From NCBI GenBank assembly GCA_026936325.1, contig JAPTHN010000012.1, forward strand, positions 37,644,537 through 37,708,536: a stretch of DNA of 64,000 nucleotides, written 5' to 3'. Shown one piece after another: positions 51,097 through 61,819 of this stretch. A program made the position numbers and the translations under genes. The notes under the pieces were generated by a model. The model was not told the DNA's origin. It worked only from the letters and a program-made list of their open reading frames with translations, and made no database searches. Positions within the stretch are counted from its first letter, which is position 1, and every line of letters starts with the position of its first letter. This stretch comes from Platynereis dumerilii. Lineage: Eukaryota; Annelida; Polychaeta; Phyllodocida; Nereididae.

Positions 51097-52482
51097 ATAA
51101 TCCCCCGCCGCTTGCGGGGGATTATATTGATATTGTTCGTTTTATTATTATTATTCTTATTATTCTTATTATTCTTATTATTCAGCTCAGGAAAACTGTG
51201 ATTACTTCAAAACTATTAGAGATATTGGTTTACAAGTGAAGGGTAATATGCAACTCCATTGCGCGCTACTGCTTACGAAATTTCATGATCAAATTTCATG
51301 ACACTTATGAGTTATGAGCAAAATATAAAAAAAATTTCCGGCGCAGGTTTCTGGGAAACTACGCATAACTGGGACCTGCTGATTTTTTCTAAGATACCTT
51401 GACAAAGTCTCCAGTGCAGAAAGGCGTCTCGTGGAGATTTCATGAATACATTTCAAGATATGATTTTTTGAAAATTGGACATCCCGAAAATTGACTGAAA
51501 TTTTTCTGAAAAACAGGGAAGGAATGCTTGTAGAAAGCTGAAAATGGGTATACTTACAGACCTACTCTAGTGTACCAACTTCACAAAGTTACGGACCGCT
51601 CGGACCAACGGTCTCGGAGCTACGGACGTCCAAAAACCCAATTTTCAAGTGCTCATATCTCGGTCCCTATTTCAGCTACAGCAAAGTATCACATATCACA
51701 AGAAAGGTCTGTTTCTTAGCTTTCCAATGATGTATAGCATAATAGTGTCAGACGCTCGACGTAGAATCGCGTCGGACATTGAAAATTTCATGTCACTTTT
51801 TGCGCCTAAAAAACCTTTTCGGCTCAAAAAGTCGATGAAATTCTTCATGCACGTCCATGAATATTTTATGTGGGATACCCATATCAGCCCTCCATATTAT
51901 CCCCAAAGATCAATTACCTACATCAAATAGTTTTTCCTGGAGAATTTTTTGAATTTCAAAATTGAAATGTACATTGCTCCGCTTCTGGTTATTCGAATTT
52001 CATGAAATTAATACCAAAAGATGCGTAAAATTATGGCCTTTACTGTCCTCCAAGGAAAAACACCTCTTCTGAATAGCCAATTTCAAATAAATGATTTTAT
52101 ATATTCAATTATAACTCATGAACTATTGTTTCACATCACTTAAAACTGAATGTACATGTTGCTAATTTTTTGCCCTTTTTTGTGGTATAAGGGCATCCTC
52201 ATATCTCCAATACTTTGCTGGTAAAATAAAGCTAAAAAAATTATTCACAGATGCATGTAAGTCATATACTGTCTCACTGCCACCTTTCCCAGCAGCTGAC
52301 CTTGTGCCTGCCACGACATTTCATAGGCATATGCACCAGCAAGATTACTACATTCATACATGGTATGAAGAATTCATCATGACGGATATGAACTGGAAGG
52401 ACGGAGTAAGCAGGGCAGGGGAGATAAGGGGGGGCGCGGGGGATTATCCGATATTGCCGTACGGCAATATCAGTTATACTAG
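51097..52482 (+). mobile_element. Complete nonautonomous Helentron-like element A20
   Basis: Palindrome 51097-51125, TTGTTCG tail, (TTATTC)n, core and Y2 module; CTAG end at 52482. Very similar to A16 and A17. Confidence 0.75.
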
Positions 52483-53929
52483 TTATTATTATTATTATTG
52501 AGCTCAGGAAAACTGTGATTACTGCAAAACTATTAGAGATAACATCCTAAAACCTCAAACACAATATGTGACTCCATTGCGCGCTACTTCTTACGAAATT
52601 TCATGATCAAATTTCAAGACACTTATGAGTTATGAGCAAAATACAAAAAAAATTTCCGGCGCAGGTTTCTGAGAACCTAAGCATAACTGAGACCTGTCGA
52701 TTTTTTCTAAGATACCTTGACAAAGTCTCCAGGTCTGAAAGGTGTCTTATGAAGATTTCATGAATACATTTCAAGATATGATTTTTTAAAAATTGAACAT
52801 CCCGAAAATTTACAGAAAATTTTCTGAAAAACAGGGAAGGAATGCTCGTAGAAAGCTGAAAGTGGGTACACTTACAGACCTACCCTAGTGTACGAACTTC
52901 ACAAAGTTACGGACCACTCGCACAAACGGTCTTGGCGCTACGGACGTCCAAAAATGCAATTTTCAAGTGCACATATCTCGGTCCCTATTTAAGCTACAAC
53001 AAAGTGTTACATATCACAAGAAAGGTCTGTTTGTCAGCTTTCCAATGATGTATAGCATGATAGTGTCAGACGCGCGGCGTAGAATCGCGTCAGACATTGA
53101 AAATTTGTTGTCACTTTTTGCACCTTTGGAAAAGTTTTTGGCTTAAAATCCAATGAAGTTCTTCATCAATGTCCATGAATATTTTTTCCCTAATACCCTT
53201 GTGGGGCCTCCATACTGTCCTAAAAGGACATTTGACTACATCAAGTGGTTTCTGCCACAGAATTTTTTGTATTTCAAAATTGAAATGCACATAGCTCAGC
53301 TTCTACTCGTTCAAATTTCATGAAATTAACTCCAAAAAATGCATAAAATTATGACCTACGCTGAACTGCACGGGCATACAGCTCATAGTAATACTCAATT
53401 TTACAATGATGATTTTACATTTGCAATTATAACTCATGCATTAATGTTTCGAATCAATTAAAACTGAAATTACATGCTGCTTATTTTTTGCCCTATTTTG
53501 TGGTATAATCCTAGCTTACCAGTCTTTTTTCCTTTGCCTTGAAAAAAAAGTTTACAAATAATTCACAGATGCATCTTAGTCTGCTGTCGGGGCCATTCTG
53601 CCTCACTGCCAGGTTTTCCTCCCAAGCAGCAGCAGTACGCCATGCAAAGAGCAGCATACTCAAACACGGTCATCAACAACAGGGCACAGGCTTAGGCCTA
53701 TCATGACAGGGTTATAATATACATTGAAGGGAAAGGATTTTGTAAGCGTTGGCTGATAGGGCATATGTCCTCTATTTATGCACTTAAAAACCTTAATAGT
53801 ATGAGCGGACAGGCGTATTCATACAAATTATTGAAGTGAATTGAAACAGGAGAATAAGCGGGGCTAGGGTCAAACGGGGCCCGCGGGGGATTATCCGATA
53901 TTGCCGTACGGCAATATCAGTTATACTAG
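52483..53929 (+). mobile_element. A body without local 5' end (P6)
   Basis: Pure (TTA)n, GAGCTCAGG, the CATCCTAAAACCTC type of 5' half (as P1 and A13) joined to a Z 3' module. Hairpin and CTAG end at 53929. Confidence 0.65.
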
Positions 53930-53934
53930 TTATT

Positions 53935-55442
53935 ATAATCCCCCGCTCGCGAAGCGGCGGGGGATTATATTGATATTCTTCGATTACCTTTTATTATTAT
54001 TATTATTATTATTCAGCTCAGGAAAACTGTGATTACTGCAAAAGTATTAGAGATAACATCCTGAAACCTCAAACACAATATGTGACTCCATTGCGTGCTA
54101 CTTCTTACGAAATTTCATGATCAAATTTCAAGACACTTATGAGTTATGAGCAAAATACAAAAAAAAATTCCGGCGCAGGTTTCTGAGAACCTAAGCATAA
54201 CTGAGACCTGTTGATTTTTTCTAAGATACCTTGACTAAGTCTCCAGGTCTGAAAGGCGTCTTGTGAAGATTTCTTGAATACATTTCAAGATATGATTTTT
54301 TAAAAATTGAACATCCCGAAAATTTACAGAAAATTTTCTGAAAAACAGGGAAGGAATGCTTGTAGAAAGCTGAAAGTGGGTACACTTACAGACCTACCCT
54401 AGTGTACCAACTTCACAAAGTTACGGACCACTCGCACAAACGGTCTTGGCGCTACGGACGTCCAAAAATGCAATTTTCAAGTGGCCATATCTCGGTCCCT
54501 ATTTGAACTACAACAAAGTGTTACATATCACAAGAAAGGTCTGTTTGTCAGCTTTCCAATGATGTATAGCATGATAGTGTCAGACGCGCAGCGTAGAATC
54601 GCGTCAGACACTGAAAATTTGTTGTCACTTTTTGCACCTTTCGAAAAGTTTTTGGCTTAAAATCCAATGAAGTTCTTCATCAATGTCCATGAATATTTTT
54701 TCCCTAATACCCTTGTTGGGCCTCCATACTGTCCTAAAAGGACATTTGACTACATCAAGTGGTTTCTGCCACAGAATTTTTTGTATTTCAAAATTGAAAT
54801 GCACATAGCTCAGCTTCTACTCGTTCAAATTTCATGAAATTAACTCCAAAAAATGCATAAAATTATGACCTACGCTGAACTGCACGGGCATACAGCTCAT
54901 AGTAATACTCAATTTTACAATGATGATTTTACATTTGCAATTATAACTCATGCATTAATGTTCCGAATCAATTAAAACTGAAATTACATGCTGCTTATTT
55001 TTTGCCCTATTTTGTGGTATAATCCTAGCTTACCAGTCTTTTTTCCTTTGCCTTGAAAAAAAAGTTTACAAATAATTCACAGATGCATCTTAGTCTGCTG
55101 TCGGGGCCATTCTGCCTCACTGCCAGGTTTTGCTCCCAAGCAGCAGCATTACGCCATGCAAAGAGCAGCATACTCAAACACGGTCATGAACAACAGGGCA
55201 CAGGCTTAGGCCTATCATGACAGGGTTATAATATACATTGAAGGGAAAGGATTTTGTAAGCGTTGGCTGATAGGGCATATGTCCTCTATTTATGCACTTA
55301 AAAACCTTAATAGTATGAGCGGACAGGCGTATTCATACAAATTATTGAAGTGAATTGAAACAGGAGAATAAGCGGGGCTAGGGTCAAACGGGGCCCGCGG
55401 GGGATTATCCGATATTGCCGTACGGCAATATCAGTTATACTA

Positions 55443-55443
<1 letters not shown>
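53935..55443 (+). mobile_element. Complete nonautonomous Helentron-like element A21
   Basis: Palindrome 53935-53968 (loop CTCGCGAAGCG), CTTCGATTACC tail, (TTA)n, the same 5' half and Z module as P6; CTAG end at 55443. A21 and P6 are close relatives side by side. Confidence 0.75.
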
Positions 55444-55475
<32 letters not shown>

Positions 55476-56773
55476 GAGCTCAGGAAAACTGTGATTACTA
55501 CAAAACTATTAAAGATCCTGTTTTACAAGTCAAGGGTAATATGCGACTCCATTGCGCGCTACTTCATACGAAATTTCATGATCAAATTTCATGATGCTTA
55601 TGAGTTATGAGGAAAATATAAAATAAATTTCCGGCGCAGGTTTCTGAGAACCTACGCATAACTGAGACCTGTCGATTTTTTCTAAGATACCTTGACTAAG
55701 TCTCCAGGTCTGAAAGGCGTCTTATGAAGATTTCATGAACACATTTCAAGATATGATTTTTTGAAAATTGGATATCCCGAAAACTGACCAAAATTTTGTT
55801 GAAAAACAGGGAAGGAATGCTCTTAGAGAGCTGAAATTGGGTGAACATGCAGATGTACCACAGTGTACCAACTTCACAAAGTTACGGACCGCTCGGACCA
55901 ACGGTCTTGGCGCTACGGACGTCCAAAAATGCAATTTTCAAGTGGCCATATCTCGGTCCCTATTTAAGCTACAACAAAGTTTGACATATCACAAGAAAGG
56001 CCTGTTTGTCAGCTTTCCAATGGTGTATAGCATGATGTTGTCAGACGCGCGGCGTAGAATCGCGTCAGACATTGAAAATTTTATGTCACTTTTTGCGCCT
56101 TTCAAAACATTTTTGGCTAAAAAATCTATGAAGTTCTGCTTGGATGTTCGTGAATATTTTTTTCTATATACCTTTGTTAGGCCTACATACTGTCCTCAAA
56201 GGAAATTTGCCTACATGAAATGGTTTTTCCTAGAGAATTTTTTTAAATTCAAATTTCGACTTTAGATTGCTCAGCTTCTAACTATCCAAATCTTATGAAA
56301 TTAACACTAAAAGATGTGTAAAATTATGGCCTTATCTGTTCTCTGAGGGCATGGACCTCATTCTAATAACCTATTTTACATGTATGATTTCATTTATTCA
56401 ATTATAGCTACTAAGTGCATATTTCAAATCAGTTAAAACTCAAACGACATGTTGCTCATTTTTTGCCCAATTTTTCCATGTAGACACAACCATGCAACTC
56501 TTATGGCTTGCCTGCAACAGGCCATTAGGGTTAGGGTTAGGGTTTACTCAATATGCATTGCTTGCAGGGTAGTATGCTTGACCACAACAGGTGTGTCTGG
56601 CTGCCTCGATTTTTGATAGGCATATGCACCAACAAGATTACTACATTCATACATGGTTTTAAGAATTCATCATGAAGGACATGAACTGGAAAGAGGGAGT
56701 ATGCAGGGCAGGGGAGACGGGGGGGCGCGGGGGATTATCCGATATTGCCGTACGGCAATATCAGTTATACTAG
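55444..56773 (+). mobile_element. A body without local 5' end (P7)
   Basis: Pure (TTA)n, GAGCTCAGG, core and the T-variant module shared with A7 (TTAGGG repeats at about 56524-56545, then TTTACTCAATATGCATTGC). It includes the second copy of the 165-codon open frame (55768-56265). CTAG end at 56773. Confidence 0.65.
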
Positions 56774-56775
56774 TT

Positions 56776-56828
56776 ATAATCCCCCGCCGCTTGCGGGCGG
56801 GGGATTATATTGATATTCTTCGATTACC

Positions 56829-56862
<34 letters not shown>

Positions 56863-58320
56863 CTCAGGAAAACTGTGATTACTACAAAACTATTAAAGAT
56901 CCTGTTTTACAAGTCAAGGGTAGTATGCGACTCTATTGCGCGCTCCTTCATACGAAATTTCATGATCAAATTTCATGATGCTTATGAGTTATGAGGAAAA
57001 TATAAAACAAATTTCCGGCGCAGGTTTCTGAGAATCTAAGCTAAACTGAGACCTGTCGATTTTTTCTAAGATACCTTGACTAAGTCTTCAGGTCTGAAAG
57101 GCGTCTTGTGAAGATTTCATGAATACATTTCAAGATATGATTTTTTGAAAATTGAACATCCCGAAAATTTACAGAAAATTTTCTGAAAAACAGGGAATGA
57201 ATGCTTGTAGAAAGCTGAAAATGGGTACACTTACAGACCTACCCTAGTGTACAAACTTCACAAAGGTACGGACCGCTCGAACAGACGGTCTTTGCGCTAC
57301 GGACGTCCAAAAAGTCAATTTTCAAGTGACCTTATCTCGGTCCCTATTTAAGCTACAACAAAGTTTGACATATCACAAGAAAGGTCTGTTTGTCAGCTTT
57401 CCAATGATGTATAGCATGATGGTGTCAGACGCGCGGCGTAGAATCGCGTCAGACATTGAAAATTTGTTGTCACTTTTTGCGACTACAAAAATGTTTTAGG
57501 CTAAAAAGTCAATGAAGTTCTTTATGGATGTCCATGAATAATTTTTGTGGGATGCCTAGAGCACGTCTCCATACTGTACCCTAAGGAAATTTACCTACAT
57601 TAAATAGCTTTGGCTAGAGAAATGTTTTACTATCAAAAATGAATTGTAAATTACTCAGCTTCTACTTATGCAAATTTCATGAAATTAACACCAAAAATTG
57701 CGTAAAAATATAGGCTTTCCACTTGCATAAGGAAATTTAGCTCACACGAAGAGTCTATTTTACATAGACAATTTTACATATTCATTTATAACGCATGAAT
57801 TAATGTATCAAATCAGTTAAAACTCATATGACATATTCCTAATTTTTTGTCCTATTTTTTGGTATAAACACATCCACCTATCTGCAAAAAAAAAAAATTC
57901 ACAAACTTTTAACGGATGCATGTGGTCTGCAGTGGGTACCATCCTGTCTCACTGCCACCTTTTGCGCCTAATCTTATTGTACAGTCCAAGCAGCATCACA
58001 AGTGTCAACAAAAAGATGCACAGTCTAATCATCACATTTGAATAATATATATTGTACATTGAAAGGGTATGTGTAAGAGTTTTCCGACAGGTTTTTATAA
58101 CCGGTATTTGTGCTATAAACTTATTAGACCAGACATGGACTACAGTAATGCTAAAATTTGAACTCTTGCAATAGAAGTTCATCCCCCAAAAAGCAGCCCA
58201 GGGGAAATACACACAAATAATGGACATGAATTGAAAAAGAAGAGTATGCAGGCCTGGGGGTCATACGGGGCCCGCGGGGGATTATCCGATATTGCCGTAC
58301 GGCAATATCAGTTATACTAG
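56776..58320 (+). mobile_element. Complete nonautonomous Helentron-like element A22
   Basis: Palindrome 56776-56808, CTTCGATTACC tail, (TTA)n, core and a Y-type 3' module that is more diverged than other Y copies (GGGTCATACGGGG). Hairpin and CTAG end at 58320. Confidence 0.75.
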
Positions 58321-59766
58321 TTATTATTATTATTCAGCTCAGGAAAACTGTGATTACTACAAAACTATTAAAGATCCTGTTTTACAAGTCAAGGGTAGTA
58401 TGCGACTCCATTGCGCGCTACTTCAGACGAAATTTCATGATCAAATTTCATGATGCTTATGAGTTATGAGGAAAATATAAAATAAATTTCCGGCGCAGGT
58501 TTCTGAGGACCTAAGCATAACTGAGACCTGTTGATTTTTTCTAAGATGCCTTGACAAAGTCTCCAGGTCTGAAAGGCGTCTCGTGGAGATTTCATGAACA
58601 CATTTCAATATATGATTTTTTGAAAATTGGATATCCCGAAAACTGACCAAAATTTTTTTGAAAAACAGGGAAGGAATGCTCTTAGAGAGCTGAAAATGGG
58701 TGAACATACAGATGTACCACAGTGTACCAACTTCACAATGTTACGGACTGCTCGGACAAACGGTCTTTGCGCTACGGACGACCAAAAAGTCAATTTTCAA
58801 GTGGCCATTTCTCAGTCCCTATTTGAGCTACAGCAAAGTATCACATATCACAAGAAAGGTCTGTTTCTCAGCTTTCCAATGATGTATAGCATAATAGTGT
58901 CAGACGCCCGACGTAGAATCGCGTCGGACATTGAAAATTTCATGTCACTTTTTGCACCTAAAAAACCTTTTCGGCTCAAAAAGTCTATGAAATTCTTCAT
59001 GCACGTCCATGAATATTTTATGTGGGATACTTATATCAGCCCTCCATATTGTCCCCAAAGATCAATTACCTACATCAATTAGTTTTTCCTGGAGAATTTT
59101 TTGAATTTCAAAATTGAAATGTACATTGCTCCGCTTCTGTTTATTCAAATTTCATGAAATTAATACCAAAAGATGCGTAAAATTATGGAAATACTGTCCT
59201 CCAAGGAAATATACCTCTTCTGAATAGCCAATTTCAAATAAATGATTTTATATATTCAATTATAACTCATGCATTATTGTTTCAAATCACTTAAAACTGA
59301 TTGTACATGTTGCTAATTTTTTGGCCTATTTTGTGGTATAAGGACATCATCCTATGTCCAATACTTTGCCAGTTGAATAAAGCTGAAAAATAATTCACTG
59401 ATGCATCTTAGTCTGCTGTTGGCACCATTCTGCCTCACTGCCAGGTTTTGCTCCCAGGCCCCAGCATTACACAATGGAAGGAGCAGCACACCCAAACACC
59501 GTCAGCAAGAACAAGGTGCAGGCTTAGGCCTATCATGACAGGGAATCATACACATTCAAGGGAATGGATTTTCTAAGCATACGGTGATAATAATAAGGCA
59601 TATGTCATCTATTCATGAACTGAAACAGCTTAATACTATGACCAAAGAGGCATATACACTAAAATTATGGACATTAATTGAAAGGGGAGAATAAGCAGGG
59701 CTAGGGTCAAACGGGACCCGCGGGGGATTATCCGATATTGCCGTACGGCAATATCAGTTATACTAG
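58321..59766 (+). mobile_element. Outermost A body and right edge of the nested pile (P8)
   Basis: (TTA)n, core, a 3' half that starts like Y2 (CAAGGAAATATACCTC) and changes to a diverged Z module (GGGCTAGGGTCAAACGGGAC). Type A hairpin and CTAG end at 59766. No further element follows, so by bracket order this is the oldest shell in the pile. Confidence 0.65.
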
Positions 59767-59795
59767 TTATTATTATTATTATTATTACATATTAT
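59767..59795. repeat. (TTA)n tract at the right boundary, probable original target
   Basis: TTATTATTATT repeats run straight from the last CTAG end and decay into TATTATTATAATAACATTAC. This is probably the host microsatellite the first element entered. Confidence 0.55.
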
Positions 59796-59923
59796 TATAA
59801 TAACATTACTATAGATAAGATTACCTGGTGAGAAGATGTACAGGAAAAGGATGAATTCTGTGAAGTTGATAAAGAATGCCATGTTTTCACTGAAGTCCAA
59901 CTGATTTCAGATCTGTTTTGTAG

Positions 59924-60230
59924 CTCCAATTGTGTAGCTCCAGTTGTGTAGTTCCAATTGTGTAGCTCCAGTTGTGTAGTTCCAATTGTGTAGCTCCAGT
60001 TGTGTAGTTCCAATTGTGTAGCTCCAGTTGTGTAGTTCCAATTGTGTAGCTCCAGTTGTGTAGTTCCAATTGTGTAGCTCCAGTTGTGTAGTTCCAATTG
60101 TGTAGCTCCAGTTGTGTAGCTCCAATTGTGTAGCTCCAGTTGTGTAGTTCCAATTGTGTAGCTCCAGTTGTGTAGTTCCAATTGTGTAGCTCCAATTTTG
60201 TAGCTCCGATTTCGTAGTTCCAATTGTAAA
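59924..60230. repeat. Minisatellite of 14-bp units arranged as 28-bp pairs
   Basis: Alternating units GTGTAGCTCCAGTT and GTGTAGTTCCAATT, about 20 units, with a few breaks in the alternation (two AGCTCC units in a row near 60115-60135) and degenerate edges. The minus-strand open frames across it (up to 142 codons, repeating LELHNWSYTIG) follow from the repeat and are not evidence of a gene. Confidence 0.9.
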
Positions 60231-60529
60231 CATGGTTTTATCTTTTATAGATGTTTTGCTGAGCCAGTAGCTACACGTGTTCTCTCACTCAGTCATTGTT
60301 GCCATGGCATATGACACGTGGAACCTGTATATGTGGAGCAAAAGCCTCTCTGTTAGACTCTAGCTATAAAAAAAATATAAAAAAATTGGTAATCTATTCT
60401 TCCTCTCCTTTTTTATTTTGTTTCAGAGAATGTCTCATTTATCTTTATCTCATTTTATTTATCTATGCCAAAGGAACTGAAAGCCCCTATATTTGTCCTA
60501 AATTTTTCTTCCTGGTGTGTATAAATATA

Positions 60530-60640
60530 GGTTATTCACCACGGGAGAGGGAATATGTGATTTAACACCCGAGGGCTTTAGCCCGAGGTGTGATAAACAC
60601 ATATTTTTGATCCCATGGTAAATAACTGGCTTATACCGTG
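60530..60640. repeat. Imperfect inverted repeat (hairpin-forming)
   Basis: ACACCCGAGGGC and GCCCGAGGTGT face each other around TTTA. Weaker outer arms (ATATGTG with CACATAT; TTATTCACCACGGGA with GATCCCATGGTAAATAA) extend it to about 110 bp. It looks like a small foldback or MITE relic; no target duplication is clear. Confidence 0.55.
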
Positions 60641-60644
60641 AGAC

Positions 60645-61690
60645 AAACACTCAAACATGAGAGGATAACTGGACAACAAAGAATATAGGAATTATTTCCC
60701 TATAATAATGGCATTTGATTGGCTGACAGAGGTGTCGAATGGTATAAATAAACTGAACATCACATATTCCTTAGCTATAGACATATTATGTGCGTGCAGT
60801 TAACCTTTTTTAAATTTTCTTGTAGGGTAAAAACTTAATTGCGGAATGCATGTATTGAATCAAATACTGGTCAGAAGATTGTGTTAGAAAGGTTCATAAT
60901 TGGTTAATATTATATAGATAATGGATGGTGAGGAGACCAATATTGAGTTTATTGGCAGAAGCAGGAACATTGGTCGAGGCCAATTACATGCTAAGGCTAA
61001 TAAAACTCAATATTGGTCGACTCAACATCTACTATTTGTTATATTCTGCACCAATACTTCAAAGATGTCCCTTTTATTCATATAAATATAATTAATTTTG
61101 TTCAATTTATGACTTATGTTTGGTTATTCAAGTCATGAGTGAAAAAACAAATCGCAATCCACCACTCGGGAAACTTGAGACTTTAGGTTTCAGACACCTG
61201 AAGGTTAGGTCTATCCAAAAATAATAACAAGACACTTGGTCACTCCGAGCAATTAAATGACCCCAGGCTCTTGGACTCTCATTGAAGTGTTGATTACACA
61301 ATGTTATTAGCAGTTTTTTTGAAACTGAAAAGTGGACAGATCAGTAATTTTCGTTACAGAAGTGCTTTTAACTTAATTCTAATGGAAATATAAAAATGTA
61401 GCATAGTTATGCTACCAATCATATTTTGAAATTGGGATAGGTTTGTTTCAGGTTTTTTTATATATTAGATAATATTTAGTCAAGTTTGTCACTCTTTCGG
61501 TAAATCAATTCAGTTTGTAACTTTGGAGACATGAAAGCTTGTCAGTAGAGTAAAATACAGGAATACAATGTACGTGTATATATCGCATTTGCTTAACGTT
61601 TATTATTATTTATTCATTCAAAAAACCAAAATTTAAAAACTAATCAAATTAGTGACAAACTTTCAGGAATGACTTACTAACGGTTATTAC
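60645..61690. other. AT-rich host sequence without a recognised gene
   Basis: About 1 kb with frequent stops in every frame and no splice-flanked coding block that I can support. Low-complexity TTATTATTTATTCATTC occurs near 61600. Nothing else is seen. Confidence 0.5.
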
Positions 61691-61714
61691 TAGTATTTCT
61701 TATGAAGCTTCTGT

Positions 61715-61815
61715 ATCATGAGAGGAGACTCTACCCGAGGAGAGACCGCACCCCCACGAGAGACCGCTTCACTCCTGCAGAAGGGGTGGTCTCATAACGC
61801 AGGGACCACTGTAAA
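61715..61815. repeat. Possible end of a diverged interspersed repeat
   Basis: GAGAGACCGC and CGAGAGACCGC are tandem-like, facing GGTGGTCTC, and the block ends GGGACCACTGTA. This looks like one terminus of an old DNA transposon or SINE-like repeat. No matching opposite end is visible in the window, so the call is tentative. Confidence 0.3.
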
Positions 61816-61819
61816 GATA

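Noticed and set aside
1238-59755. CRISPR-like array, suggested by regularly repeated short palindromes
   Set aside because: Spacing is over 1 kb, the intervals are homologous, and the palindromes are element termini in a eukaryotic context.
1-59766. A classical tandem satellite of about 1.3-1.5 kb units
   Set aside because: Unit lengths vary, several families alternate, 5' ends are stacked, and bodies of one family resume after other complete elements. Local exchange may add to the pattern but does not explain it alone.
59795-60233. Overlapping minus-strand open frames of 102-142 codons encoding repeats of LELHNWSYTIG
   Set aside because: All frames are open because of the 14-bp minisatellite; three frames encode the same repeat shifted, which is a compositional effect.
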